A stretch of DNA of 64,000 bases from Calycina herbarum (GCA_001414485.1 LLEY01000013.1:62001-126000), one strand, 5' to 3'. Shown: positions 22,959 through 36,797, counted from the stretch's first letter. Notes: generated by a model not told the origin, from the letters alone. Numbers and translations: made by a program.

Positions 22959-24705
22959 AAGAAATTCTGGGAATTTAGTTAGGTTGAGGTAAGGGATGTT
23001 TATAGATGATCAATGAATAAGATAGTCTTTGTATTTTTTTGGTCAGTAGATATATAGAGCAATGCCAGGAACTGTTACCTCGACTTCTCCGCTTTGGGCC
23101 GTCCTCTCAAGTGATTTTCAGTCATCAAGAGTCTGTAGTTCTAACAGAAATGTCGAGGTGATGAGATTTCATAGATGTAAGAGAGACGGACTTTCCTCCG
23201 GGTACACCTGCCTTTTGCAAGGAATGTGCGAAAATATTTAGGATAATTACATTTATCCTCCAAGAACATTTAGAACAATCTGGGATTTCGGTAGAAATTT
23301 CAGACCTTCTCCGAGAATGAATGTAATTGTCCTAGAATTTCTAAGACACTTGCAAATAGAGGGAGGGTGCACACAGAGCACAGCCAGGCATGCTTAGATG
23401 ACGGTCAGGGTCCTGACAACGGGTATCGGGTTTCAGCTGCATCAATTCTTCTATATGAAGTTTACGATGTATGCTGTCGAAAAAATCGAGTTGCAGCGGA
23501 AGCCCGCCCCGCCCTGCTCTCCGCCATCCCAAAGTTTGGCAGTCACTTCAGTTTTGTGAACATCAAACCAAGACACCATCTAAACCAAAGCAGGTTTCCG
23601 GGTATCATAATGTTTGCAAACTGCCTCTATCTTCCCTCCTTTAGATCTCACGCATTTGCTAACCTCCTTTCAGCTGTAAGAATTACGCCAATGCCGCAGC
23701 TCTGAGCCCTCAAGTCTTCATTACGGAGAATCCTCCTGAGCAATCAACTTCCTCTCAACTATCCCCCACCACGAATACCTTTCTTCGAAAAGGTGCTTGC
23801 TCCAAACCATCTACGAAAGCTCGCATGGGTTTAACACTCCGAACACCACTCAGCAATGACGAAATATGGGCACTGTTGAGGGCGGGTAGGATTTGGGCAC
23901 ACTGCAACGAGCAAAACTACACCTCTATCACGAGCAACTTACGACATCAAATGGTTGTGTGGTAGATGTGGACCACGAGTTACAATTGTGTTCCCTTCCG
24001 AAGCCTCATAAGATTGCCTACTCGATTATTATGCTGTGTCATGCCCAGCTTACTTGAGATCAAGGTTATGGAACTCTGCAGAGACATTTTCTTGATTGAT
24101 TTGATATGCCTCGTCATGATCAGCCATCTTTAGGTTGAGTCCCGTCGATATGGTTGGAAAATCTACTCTCGGCATCGGACGCATGCACTCTACTACAGAA
24201 AAGACGGTGGGAGCGTCTCAATTTCTCTCTTGGTGTCTAAATTCCTAACATATATGCACCTTTCCGCTATACATGTAACCCCAATCGGACATCACGGGCC
24301 ATTAAATGTGATATCCAGAGGGTTTGTTACACTAAAGTTCAGCTTTGAACTTCTTGTACAACCACATCCCGCTCTCTGTTGCAGTCCAGTGCAGATAAGA
24401 GAGTCGAAGCGGGGATCAAATTCAGTAGTTCTGGTTCGAAGAGTTGTAGATGTTCGGGAACGTTGATTCGGCATGATGAATCCAATCTTGAAATTGCATA
24501 TATATTCTTTCCCTTTTACTAATTCTGTTGATAGTGACCGAGAAGACTGTTCTAGTTCTTAGTGGCTATTCAGACAGTTGCAACGCTAGAATTACACACA
24601 AGCACTGCATTTAATCGTATCTCAGATCCGGCTTATTTATATGCTCTTTCCATCCTGCTTTCCATCTCTCTACAAGGCTTTTAATTGCCAATTTTGACCC
24701 CAATC
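22959..24705. other. Intergenic, 1.75 kb
   Basis: Short frames on both strands here have no recognisable features. It contains the small inverted repeat at 23233-23340 and, at its distal end, the presumed promoter of the OPT gene. Confidence 0.4.
23233..23340. repeat. Small inverted repeat, possible MITE
   Basis: Left arm TTTAGGATAATTACATTTATCC and an imperfect inverted right arm (GAATGTAATTGTCCTAGAA) enclose ~50 bp. A similar arm occurs at about 19805. No target-site duplication was resolved. Confidence 0.4.
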
Positions 24706-27232
24706 ATGTCACTCAGGCCAGGCTCTACTGTATTGGACCCTGTAACTGAAAACCACGATTTAGGTCAGAGCTCTGCCCAGGATATCGAATTGGAAATAAC
24801 AGTCAGAGATACGAATAAATCGCCGACATTCGATGTTTCCAATGAAAATAAATTTGGAAAAGCTGAAGTCCTCAAAGACGCTAAAGACGTGTTGACTCAT
24901 GTCATCCATGTTGACGATGACCCCTCTCTTTCGCCTTGGACCGTTCGCGCATTCTTTTTAGGTGGGTTAGTTCCAGAGCATACGTCCACTTTACTAACCA
25001 AAATATTATAGGAATCGGGTTGGCAATATTTGCTTCAGTCCTGCAAGAGATCTACTACTTCAAACCTCAAGCGATATATGTGTCGGTTGTTTTCATGACA
25101 GTCGTTGGTTACGCTCTTGGAGAATTGTTTGCTCTCTTGCCGCGATGGGGACCGATTTTCAAATTCTTGAACCCGTTCCCCTTCAACTCGAAAGAACACG
25201 GCTTCATAGTCATCATGACGTCTGCTGCCGCGACGAATTCGGTCTCAACAGAGATTCTGGCGGCTCAAAAACTTTACTACAATCAGGATCCCAATCCTGC
25301 CGCTTCGATATTTCTTGTCATATCAAGTCAGCTTTTAGGATTTGGGATTGCGGGACTGCTAAGATCAGTGCTTGTTCAGCCTACCAGGTATGTTTATAGA
25401 GGTCCCGGATTTTTGTTATCGTCGCTGACTTGAAAGAATGCTGTGGCCCATCAATATCCCGGTCATATCTCTCATCGAAACCCTCCACAGAGACAAGTCC
25501 GAAACCCGATTCAGATTGAAAGTCTTCTGGGTGGTCTTTTCTGCTCTTCTCGTCTGGGAAATCATCCCGGAATGGATATTCCCCCTGCTACAAGGCATCT
25601 CCATATTCTGTCTCGCAAACCAAAACAGTCTGCTCTTCACGAACCTTTTCGGCGGATCCCAAGGGAACGAAGGTCTGGGATTTCTCTCCGTTAGCTTTGA
25701 TTGGCAATATATTGCTAGTCTTGGTTCTCCGATGTGGGTTCCACTTTATACCCTCGCCAATAGCTTCATTGGGTATATCCTGTGTATTTTTCTATTCATG
25801 GGAATATATTACGGGAACGTATGGGAGTCGCAAAAGTTTCCATTCTTGTCCCAGTTGCTTTACGACAACAGTTCAAACGCAACAGCTTTTTTGCCATACA
25901 ACCTATCCCTGATCTTGACACCCGAGAATGAAATCAATCGAACTGGTTTAGCTGAACATGGCATTCCATATCTGACCGGAACTTACGTCGCATATCTTAT
26001 AACCACTAGCATGGGCCTCACAGCAACAATCGTGCACATGTTCCTCTGGAACTTCGATGATATCAAAGAAGGCTTTTTCTTTCTTCGTTCGAGTGAGCTG
26101 AAAAAATTGCTCAAACCGGCAAGTTTCTGGAAGGGGAGCAAGACATGTGACCAACACCAAAAGGAAGTGCTCGAGAATCCTCGGATGGATCCACACTACA
26201 AGCTCATGGTCCAAAAAGGCTACCAAGAAGTCCCCAATTGGTGGTACTTCAATGTTCTTCTGCTAAGTTTTGTGGCTGGTCTAGGCACGATTTACGGAGT
26301 CAATTCCACTTTGCCTTGGTGGGGATACATCATCAGTAACTTGTTTGCTGCAATCTTTATATTGTTTTTTGGGGCCCAGATGGGACTCACTGGGTTTCAA
26401 TTCAACCAGCAACCTTTGATTCAGATGGTGGCCGGTTATTTGCATCCCGGTCGACCACTTGGTATGCCACAACTCACCCCCTTCTCTTCTGTTTGAAACT
26501 AACAAACTTCTAGCGAATATGTATTTTACTGTTTTCGGATTCAACGGTGTCCAACAAGGTCAATGGCTCGCCCGCGATCTCAAAATAGCACAACTCATAC
26601 ACCTCTCCCCCAAAGCCACTTTCACAGCTCAAATGCTCGGTGCAGTCATCGGAGGAGTTCTAAACTACATCATGATGAAAACCATCGTCTCGAATCAATT
26701 CGAGATCCTCACCTCAATCCAAGGCTCAAACATCTGGTCCGGACAAAACGTCCAACAATACAACACACTTGCCGTAGCATGGAGCATGGCAGCCGACATG
26801 TTTAGCATCGGCGCTCGCTACGAATGGGTGACCATCTCCTACTTTCTCGGCTTCCTCGCACCATTCCCCTTCTGGCTTCTTCATCGGTACACGAAGAAAG
26901 AAATATTCGAGTACTTCAATCTCTCTATTATCCTTTGGTATATGGGTTGGTTGTTCGTTGGTATCAACTCTTCTGCGCTTGCTTACTTTGCTATTGGGTT
27001 TGTGGCACAGTGGTGGGTGAGGAAATGGCATCCCAATCTATTTGTCAAGTATAATTATTTGGTTTCTGCGGCTTTGGATGGGGGGACTCAGGTTTTGGTT
27101 TTTGTGTTGAGCTTTGCGGTATTTGGGGGAAGTGGGAGGGAGAAGGGGTTTCCGCTTTGGAGAGGGAATAATGGCGGGGTGGGGGAGGGGAGGAATATCG
27201 ATTATTGTGCTTTTAACGCTGGGAATGGGTAG
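24706..27232 (+). CDS. OPT-family oligopeptide transporter, 4 exons, ~791 aa
   Basis: Imports small peptides (or peptide-like chelates) with protons across the plasma membrane. Exons are 24706-24961, 25012-25387, 25437-26461 and 26514-27232 (2376 nt); introns of 49-52 bp all have GT-AG ends and splice in frame. The N-terminal ~80 residues are hydrophilic, followed by roughly 14-16 hydrophobic segments. Recognisable blocks include NPFPFNSKEHGF (the family's NPGPFNxKEH motif with Gly replaced by Phe), FGFNGVQQGQW, the WSMAADMFSIGARYEWV region, NSSALAYFAIGF and the VSAALDGGTQ end. The tail GNN...NIDYC matches the usual C-terminus. Length is typical for fungal OPTs. Substrate cannot be told from sequence. 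Confidence 0.92.
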
Positions 27233-27582
27233 GAGTTTATATTGTGGGAGTGTAATGATGGTAAGATGCTTGGATTTGTTCTCCAGCACCTCTCAATCGT
27301 ATTATGCGAATTGTTCTCGGAAAGCTGGAATTATTGACTAAGTAGGCTTATGCGAGAACTCTTTTTTCTTAGCCATATTCAATTGAAGAGGAACCAAAGC
27401 AGTGATAAACGCCACATGCGCCTGGACTTCCCCAAAGGCTAAGATCGCACTCAAACATCGAAGAATCTATCCAAAATGATGCCCGAGCGATGGTTTTTCC
27501 AAGTCAGTTTCCCACTTTTTCCAAGACCATCCACAATAATAAAAACAAATTCAAACCATTAGTCTAACTGGACGTCCCGGAA
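27233..27582. other. Intergenic between OPT gene and HET fragment
   Basis: 3' flanks of two converging frames; nothing else seen. Confidence 0.4.
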
Positions 27583-28047
27583 CTAAGAGTCATTCTGTAC
27601 CGCCTCCCCGTACATAACCCCAAATATGTATGCGCTCCCTAATAACTTGAAGCAGCCCTCCTTTGTTGAACTCGGGCGAAGCATCATGGGACATGGGCAG
27701 CCAGTAATAAGCCAAACCTGGTCACCACACTCACAGAATTTGGATACCATGCCCGGCTTTCTCGTGGAAGTAACACATGGAAACAAATCATGCCGATCTC
27801 GCATACAATTGTAGGAGTTGTTGAATGTGAGAGCTGCTTTTCTTATCGACTCAGGATCTGCTAAATCGAGGAGCTGGGATACATCTGGAATAGCTTCCGC
27901 TTCCGATTTGCCTCGTTTTATGGCAAGCCAGTACCGCAAGGACGCCTGTATTGTCTTTTCATCAAGAAATTGAACAGACATAGAGTATGACGGGGAAATG
28001 AATTTGTCTGCAACGATTGTTCTGGCGACTGCAATATCAAAGGGCAA
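27583..28047 (-). pseudogene. Truncated heterokaryon-incompatibility (HET) protein, C-terminal fragment
   Basis: The ~154-codon frame has the C-terminal hallmarks of HET-domain proteins: a GDQVWLITGCPCPMMLRP block (usually GD-V-L-G---P-VLRP) followed by FKLLGSAYIFGVMYGEA (usually F-LVGE-YVHG-MDGEA). The N-terminal HET domain is missing. The frame has no ATG at its 5' end; an in-frame TAA lies just upstream at about 28060, and from ~28130 the sequence turns into the RIP tract. Full-length HET proteins act in allorecognition between hyphae. This copy is probably dead, cut off by transposon insertion or deletion. Confidence 0.75.
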
Positions 28048-28129
28048 CAGTGGGTGTTACTACTCCGTGCGCACGGGCCAAAATCACCGAAAACACATCT
28101 AAAATCAAGGAACGCTGCTATTAATCTAT

Positions 28130-29770
28130 CTATCTAAAACTAAGAATAGAGTATTAAGTAACTAGATATTTAAATTTACTTATTTTTTTTGTCTAATAGA
28201 GTAACTTATAATAGATATTAAATAAATCTCTTAGAGAATTTATTAGTAAAATATTAGTCTTTAAAATTATATACTTAACTTAGGATTTATAACTAAGAGT
28301 ATAGTTAGAAAAGTGTTTTACTTATAAAGTTTTATATATATAGTTATTATTAAAATATAATATACTATATATTTACTAAGTTATAAAGTTATAAAAAGTA
28401 TAACTTTTAATATATTTTTAGTTAAATTTAAAGAGTATATATAAAGTAGTAATACCTACTATTAAGATTATATTTCTAAGCTCTAGAGTAGAAGTAAAAG
28501 AGGTATTATAAGTTTATAATAGAAAAATACTTCTAGTATAAAATTAGAAAATATTTTCAAGTATTATAATAAGTTTTCTAGAAAGTATAAAAATACTCTT
28601 ATTATTAAAGCTAAATACTAGCTTGAATTAGATTAGATTACTTACTTAATAATCTAGTAAAGTAGTAAAATTTAGATAAGAAATTAACTATATAAGTAAA
28701 ATAGATTTTATAAGCTTATTTATTTAAAATAAAATATTAAAGTAGAAGTTTCTAAGCTTACTTTAGATAATAACTTAAATCTCTATAGTTATTAAATAAG
28801 ATAATAAGTGTTAGTATAACTTAGTTATAAATCTATTTAGTTATATATATATATTATATTCTCTATAACTATTCTAGGTATATAAAGTACGACTTTTTAT
28901 ACTTATACTAGCGTTCTAATTACATAGATAGATATAAGTTATAAGCTTATTCACTTATATAATAATACTAGTAACGTTCTAAAAAGTAGTAGTTCTCTAT
29001 AACGAGAGTATAATACTTAAATCAGTTATATTAATCTATTTATAAATCTAACTATTATTATATAAGTGAATAAGCCTCTTACTTATATCTATCTACGTGA
29101 TTAGAACGCTAGTATTACGCTAGTATAAGTATAAATAGTCGTACTTCGTATACTATTATAGTAGAGATTAAAGAATAGATTATTCGTAAGAAGAGAAGAG
29201 AGAGGCTCTTCGTACTTCTTAGCTATTTATATATCTATAGAAGGATATATCCGTAATCTCGCTTAGTAAGCTACTTAACCGAGTCTATTTACTAAATTAA
29301 AAACTCTTATATAAAGTCTCTCTTTTCTTCTTAATTTCCTCGGCTCTTCTTATCTCTCTTATAATCCTTCTAAGTATAACAGTTTACACTCGAAGAGTAC
29401 TCGATCTATTAACCTTCGTATAAAACGTGACTTTACGTAACCTTATAACGTAAGAGGTTCTAACAACCGGTAATTATATATAGCCTATATATATAAAACC
29501 CCTTTCCTCGTACGTAGAATAGACTTCCTTCCTTAGTTAATTCTCTTTGTAATAAGACTACCTTATCTATTAACTTTATTATATTTAGCTTATAATAGAT
29601 ATAACTTATAAGCTTATTTACTTATATAATAACAATTATATATAAGAGTAAAAACCAGATATATATAAGTATCTTTTAGACTTATACTCGTATATAAATC
29701 TTAAATATCTATAATAAATTATATACGTACTAAACAGGCTCTAAGATACCTAGAACTCTCTTTACTTCCT
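28130..29770. other. RIP-saturated AT-rich tract, unidentified repeats
   Basis: TpA-rich, with stops in all frames. It contains a long inverted repeat (28860-29168) and otherwise unclassifiable repeat debris. The gypsy-1 element is inserted into it at 29770. Confidence 0.7.
28860..29168. repeat. Long imperfect inverted repeat (~100-bp arms)
   Basis: Arm 28866-28970 (AAGTACGAC, ACTTATACTAGCG, AGATAGATATAAGTTA, GCTTATTCACTTATATAATAATA) pairs with 29058-29160 in opposite orientation, with ~10 extra bases (a duplicated TAGCG unit) in the right arm and ~85 bp between arms. A partial third copy (AGATATAACTTATAAGCTTATT) occurs at about 29597. Probably the remains of a foldback or MITE-type element. 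Confidence 0.65.
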
Positions 29771-30216
29771 TGTTACAAATCACGTTATACGTGGTAAGTA
29801 GTCTAGACAGCGCTCCGATAGGACAAGGCACGATATCTAGGAAATAGAAGGTAATATAGAAGGGAATTAGTAATATAAAGGCATTTAGATATTCTAGGAT
29901 CTCACTATTAAATAACTATTAGTAGTTACGTAATAGATCCTCTTAAATCTCTTAAGAGATCTAGAGAGACCTAGGGATCTAGGCTTATATAAGGATCTAG
30001 GTAGTATAAGAGGTTCTATATATACCGGCATACCTGCTATTAGATAGGAGCTTCGTACTTAACTTTAGTTATTAATCTTATTATCTTATTTAATATCTTT
30101 AATATAAGTAACGAGTTCACTTCTAAGTAAATAACCTAGTATATCTATACTTCTTATCTATATACTAACCTTCGAGACTTAATCATCTTTATTTAGTTTA
30201 TTTAAGTTTTATTATA
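29771..30216 (+). repeat. 5' LTR of gypsy-1
   Basis: 446 bp, starts TGTTACAAATCACG and ends TTTTATTATA. It aligns end to end with 36347-36792 and differs mainly by transitions. Confidence 0.9.
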
Positions 30217-33200
30217 TTTTAAACACCTACTTAGAAGTTCAGTCGCTATAGCTCTAGTAACCCCCGCCGTAGCTAGCTCGAATACTAGTCGAGTTAACGT
30301 TATAGAAATATCTAGAAGTACTGCTAGAAGAACACCTACTAGTATATAGCTAGGCAGGGATAACAACAATATTAGTATACTAGACGCCCCTAAGCCTTAT
30401 AAGGTTAAAGCACTTAAAACTATTAAAGTTAAGATACTAGATACGTATTATAGAAAGCGAAAGGAACTAGACTTATTCCTTCTTTAAATAGACATCTACT
30501 TTAACTTTAATTCCGATAAATTCAAAGGTAATTATAATTTACAAACTATCTTCGCTATCTTCTACCTTAAGAGATTAGTATTAGAATAGGCTTAGCTATA
30601 TTTAGAGAACTTCTTTAAGAATAAGAATAAAGATAGAAAGATAGAATTAACTAAGATTATATTTAAATCTTAGAAAGGATTTAAGATAACTATTAGAAAA
30701 GTCTTTAAAGACTTTAACACGATTTAAACAGCTATATATAAGCTTTTAGATTTATACTAAACTAGATTAATAATAGACTATACTAATAAATTTCAACGTT
30801 ATAAGACGAAATCAAGATAAGATACTATTACTCTTATAGAACTCTTTTATAGAGGATTAAAGGTATATATCTATAAGGAAATAGCTAAGTAGAACATATA
30901 GTTCTTAACTATTATAAGTATAATTAAGGAAGTTATTTAACTAAATAACCGCCTATACGAATTCAGGAAGAGTAACCCTAGACATAGGGAAAAGAGCTAA
31001 GGGTTAGGCAAATAAAAGCACTCCTATACTAGGTATAGTAAAGAGGTAAACGCTATATAAAAGAAAACCTTTCTAAGGAAAGAAGGACTTTCCTAGGAGG
31101 AGCGAAATCGTTAACGTAAGTAGAACTTGTATTATAACTATAGCCTCTCTAGCTATAGAGCAAATAAGTATAGTAAGAAGAAAGACTCTAATAAGAAGGG
31201 ACGAATCAACACTATAGTTTATAAAGAAGTAGTATTACTTAATAAAATTAAACTTATAGATAAGGAACTTAAAGCTAGAGGATATAGTATATAGATCGAA
31301 ACAGACACTATAGATATAACTACAGACGCTATATATCTACAGCTAAACAAAGGAATTAAGTTATAAGTTAGTAGAGTATAGAATAATAATAATAATAAAG
31401 ACCTATTAATTAAAGAATATTATAATATGTAGTTAGAGATAGATTATAAATCTTCTCTTTAAGTAGAATATAAATCACTACTATTAATAAGTTCATCGAA
31501 GTTATTAGAGTTAGAATCTAACTTATTAGAGGTAGATCCTAGAATATATAAACCTAAAGAAGAGGAAATATAGGTATTTATTAAAACCTTTAAAAGAAGA
31601 AATAAATAGGTATATATAGAAGAATAGAAACCTAATTTCTAGAGCTTATATTCTACTTAAGAAGTTAACTCTACTATCTTAACTACTTATAAGATAGTAA
31701 GGAATAATTAAGATTAAGTAACTATAGTTAACTCTATTACTAGGAGGGAAACTATTAAGTTTAAGAAGCTAGGACTAAAATAGACAATACTAAATAACTA
31801 CCTAGAGGAGGGAGATCTATAGAAGGTTACTAATTTAAGAGATAATACTACTAAATAGTAGTAGTATTATCTAGAAGGATTTAATAAATATAATAGATAT
31901 CTAAAGTTAGATATTACTACTTACCTACCTAGTTAAGATTATAAATTAGTAATTAATAAGAAATATTAGATATTAAAGGTTAAAAAAGGAGTTATAATAG
32001 TATTTAAAGGATTAGGAGATTAGTAAATGTTTAGAGTTACTAAGATAGACCTCTAGGCTAACCTAATCTAGGAATTCTACTAACTTATAAAAGGTAAATA
32101 GTAGACTACTAAGACATTATATAGAGTAACTATTAAATAGGTTTAGTATAAACTACGAGTATTATTAGACTAGTTTATAGAAAGACGTTTTATAAGAACA
32201 CTTCTAGAACTTACGAGAACTATAGAAAATAGTCTAATATATAAAGTAGCTTTTTCTAATAATAAAAAAGTAATATTCTTCCTAAGCTTAAAAAGAGGAA
32301 GTAATAATAAAAGAAGATTTAAGGTTTATTATATTAAACTAGAAGATTATACTATTATAGGAGAGTTAAACACTATATCTAGAGAAAATCAACTTATAGT
32401 AATAGCGAAGATAAGTGGAAAGGAACTTCAAGTCTTAATTAATTCTAGAGTAATAGGTAATTTCCTTTCCTTAATAGCTTAGAAGAAGCTAAATATCCTA
32501 ATTAAAGATATAAGGCTATACTACTTAGGAGTAGTTAATAGAATAAACGTTATATACTAGAATAGAATTATTAATTAATAAACTATTCTAATAAAGATTA
32601 CTATTAAAAGATACTACTTAGATATATAATTTCATATTATTAAAATAGGGAATAAGGAAGCAATACTTAGTATACTATAGATTTAAGAACATAATCTAGA
32701 TATTAACTAGAAGGCTTAGGAAATAACCTTTAGTTAATATAATTATATAGGTTTGTAATTATAACTATAAGGCTAGAACGAGGTTAGTACTACCTCTTCT
32801 AAGATACTAGGACACCTTACCTAGGGTCTTCTATAGGTTAGTAAGACAGCTAATAACAAAATACCTATATAGTACAGAGAATTTAGAGCTTTATTCAAAA
32901 ACTTAAAAGACTTATAAGCTTTACTAGAACATTGCTTATAGGATTATAAGATTAAATTAAAAGAGAGTTATTACCTTTTAAAGCAAAAGCTTTAGTTATA
33001 TAACTAGAAAAGCTTATAAAGAATAGAAAGTTATATAAAAGAAGGTATTAAGAAGGGACATATTAGGAAGTCTAAGTTACTAATTACCTTAAATATACTT
33101 ATTATTAAGAAGAAAGACGACCTAGACAGGAGAGTATATATTAATTACTAAGAAGTAAATTATACTATAGTTAAGGACGCTTATCTATTACTACTTAGCT

Positions 33201-36200
33201 AATACTTATAAGACAAGTTAGATAAGGTAGTATGATTTATAAAACTAGATTAATAAAACGCTTATAGACTTATATAAATAAAAGTTAAAGACGAATAGAA
33301 GATAGTATTTACCTTACTATTAGGCTTTTATAAATATATAGTTATACTATTTAAACTCTATAATATACTAGCTATATATTAGAAATAAAATAATAATATT
33401 TTAAGAGATCTTCTAAAAGTAATAGTAATCTATTATCTAGATAATATCTTAATCTTCTTAGAAAAAGAAGAAGAATATAAGAGATATATTAAAGAAGTTT
33501 TATAATAACTTATAAAAGTAAACTCTTAGTTAAAACTCTTAAAATACGAGTTTAGAGTAACTTAGACACTTTTCCTAGGATAGGTATTTAGCTTAGAGAA
33601 AATAGAAATAGATCTAGTAAAGATCTAAGATATCTTAAACTAGAAGTTACCTAAAAATATAAAAGATATATAGTCCTTCTTTAGATTTATAAACTTTTAC
33701 TATCTATTTATATAAGACTATATAAAGATTACTAAACTAATATTAGTACTAGTTAAGAAAGCTATTAAATTTATTTAGAATAAATAAGCTAAGAACGCTT
33801 TTTAAAAGATTAAAGTAAGGTTTATAGAAAAACCTATTCTATACGATTTTAATATAAAAAAACCTAGTATAATTAAAATAGATATCTTAGATATAGTAGT
33901 AGGTACGATTTACTTATAACTAAATAGAAAAGAGAAACTTATATCTATTATATATTATTTAAAAATATTTAACCTAATATAATAAAACTATAGTATCTTT
34001 AATAAAGAATTACTTATTATATTATTAGCCTTAGAATACTAGAGAATCTACTTATAGCTAGTAAAATACTAAGTTATAATTCTATCTAACTATAAGAATC
34101 TTAGAACGTTTATAATAACTAAGGAACTTATAACTAGGTAGTTAGCTAGATAGGTAGAAATATTAAGAGGATTTAACATTGTTATTTAATATATAAAAGG
34201 AACGTTAAATACTTAAGCTAATACTCTTAGCTAAAAACCTAGATATAAGGGAAATAAAGAGTATAAGAAGATTATAATCTTAAAAACTCTTAAGAATAGA
34301 GACTTAGTACCTACTATATATAAAATAGTAGTAATAAATAACATCTAGATAGATAAAATTTAGAATATTTATAAAGGTTATAACTAGTATATAAAAGGGA
34401 AACTATAGGTTCTTAGCTTATATATAAAAGAGTTTATATAAGAATACTATACTATACCTACTTATAGCTACTAAGGAATTCGTAGAACCCTTTAGTAGAT
34501 AAGATAATACTACTATATTAATCGATTATCTATAATAGTTAAAGAAGTAATAGTAGAATATAATACTTATATCTAGAATAAGGCTTTCTACTATACTTCT
34601 TATAGATAGATAAACACTACTCTAATACTATAAATACCTTAGAAATCGATATCTATAGATTTTATTATTAAATTACTAAAATCTAAAGATCTAATAATAA
34701 GAGTTAAATATAACGTAATCCTAGTTATTATAGAACGTCTTATAAAGTATATAATTCTAATAGTATATATAGAATCAAGTATAGCTAAGGAACTAGCATT
34801 CGTATTCCTTAGAGAGATAGTCTTAAGACATAGACTAACTAAAGAAATACTCTTAGATAGAGATAAGCTCTTTACTTTAAAATTTTAGATTACTCTTATA
34901 AACGATTAAGTATAAAAAGGAAGCTTTCTATAGCTTTTTACTCTTAAATAAATAGAGGAAATAAACAGATAAATTAAGTAGTTAAAATATACTTTTATTA
35001 TTATATAAACTACTAGTAAAACGACTAGGTAGAACTACTGCCCTTAGCATAGTTTACCTATAATAGTTTAGTAATAGAAATAACACTTATTATACTATTC
35101 TATACTAACTTTAGATATAAATTATTAATATATTAAGAACTACTATCTATAACTATTAATAACTAACTTACTTATATTTAAGTCTTAAAAATTAAAAGTC
35201 TATATAAGGAACTTATAAAGGATTTATAGTTTATAGCTAAAAGAAATATATACTACTATAATAAACGATGTAGTTAGAAGCTAACGCTAAAAGAGGAGGA
35301 TAAGGTCTACTTAGTATAAAAAAATATTAATATAAAAAGACTAAGTAATAAACTAGACTATAAAAAACTTAGACTATTTAAAATTAAATAAGTTAAGAGA
35401 CCTTTAAATTATAAATTAGTATTACTAAAGATAATAAACATCTATCTAGTATTCTATATATCCTTACTTAAACTAGTACTACTAGGGGTACTACTAGCCC
35501 TATTTATAGAAATTCAACTAGTAAACCTAAACGTTAAATATAAAGTTAAGAGGATTCTTAACTATAAATTTATTAGAAGATAAGTTAAGTATCTAATTAA
35601 ATAGTTAGATTACCTATACTTAGAAAACACTTAGGAGCTAAGAAGTAATCTTAACTATTACCTAGTAGAACTTTAAAAGTTCTATTAGGAAAACCTAGGT
35701 TTACTTATATTTTATAGTCTAAAGAAAAAGCTATAAAGAAGGCTAGGTTAAGAACTATCTTAGATTAGGAATTAGTAGGAATAGGTAGGGCTGCTAGATA
35801 AGCAACCTCTACCTCTCGCTACTCTTATTCCTCTCTTTCTTTCTCCTCCTTCTCTTTCTTTTCTACCTCTTTAGTAGCGTCGAGTTTATTAAGAAAACGA
35901 AGTCCTTAATAAGACATCTTACGTTGCCTTTCTTTAAGAAATGCCTTCTACTTTCGTAACTATAGAATCTTTGTTATTACCTCTTCTTCCTCCTTATCTA
36001 GCTTTTCCTCTTATCTTTTAATAGAAGACTAGTTACTAGTATAGAGAACGTTCTTCTCCTAAGCATTATCGGTTCTATTATATTTTAGCTTTAATTAAAC
36101 GTATTTAAAATATTAAGAAGATTAGAAGGTATTAATAAAACATCTACGCTTTTAGGAAGCATAGTAAGAGTATAGTAATATTTTATTATAAACTATTTTA

Positions 36201-36346
36201 ATATTTTTTATAAGAAGTATTCGTTCTTCTTTCTTCTTTTATATAAGATAGGATATAATAGAAAGGAAAGGATACTACTAGTACCTTAACCAAGTTTCTT
36301 AGCTTATACTTAAGCGTAAGGACACGCTAGGCTAAGAAGGGGATAG

Positions 36347-36792
36347 TATCACGAATTACGTTATACGTAGTAAGTAGTCTAGACAGCGCTCTAATAAGAT
36401 AAGGCACGATATCTAGGAAATAGAAGGTAATATAAAAGAGAATCAGTAATATAAAGGTATTTAGGTATTCTAGGATCTTACTATTAGATAACCGTTGATA
36501 GTTATATAATAGATCCCCTTAGATCCTTTAAGGGATCTAGAGGGACCTAGGGATCCAGGCTTATATAGGGATCTAGGTAGTACGAGAGGTTCTATATATA
36601 CTAGCACACCTGCTATTAGATAGGAGCTTCGTACTTAACTTTAGTTATTAATCTTATCATCTTATTTAACATCTTTAATATAAGTAACGAGTTTACTTCT
36701 AAGTAAACAACCCGGCGCATCTATACTTCTTACTCGTATACTAACCTTCGAGACTTAGTTATCTTTGTTTAGTTAGTTTAAGCTTCGTTATA
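36347..36792 (+). repeat. 3' LTR of gypsy-1
   Basis: 446 bp, starts TATCACGAATTACG directly after the polypurine tract and ends CTTCGTTATA. The terminal TG...CA has become TA...TA by transitions. Confidence 0.9.
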
Positions 36793-36797
36793 TTCCT

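Larger units (their letters stand above)
29771..36792 (+). mobile_element. Full-length Ty3/Gypsy chromovirus (gypsy-1), RIP-inactivated
   Basis: A 7022-bp element with two 446-bp LTRs and a perfect 5-bp TTCCT duplication (29766-29770 and 36793-36797). With stops ignored, the + strand reads gag with a zinc knuckle (31130-31172, its Cys and His codons now mostly TAT), protease (catalytic D-S-G now N-S-R at 32441-32449), reverse transcriptase (YLDD now YLDN at 33434-33445), integrase (DRDKLFT block near 34855-34880, its following Trp now TAG) and a C-terminal chromodomain (about 35545-35640). A polypurine tract AAGAAGGGGATAG lies at 36334-36346. All key changes are G-to-A or C-to-T. The coding content is entirely non-functional. 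Confidence 0.93.

Noticed and set aside
23367..23705. 112-codon plus-strand frame
   Set aside because: No ATG-supported conserved features, and no splice partners gave a recognisable product.
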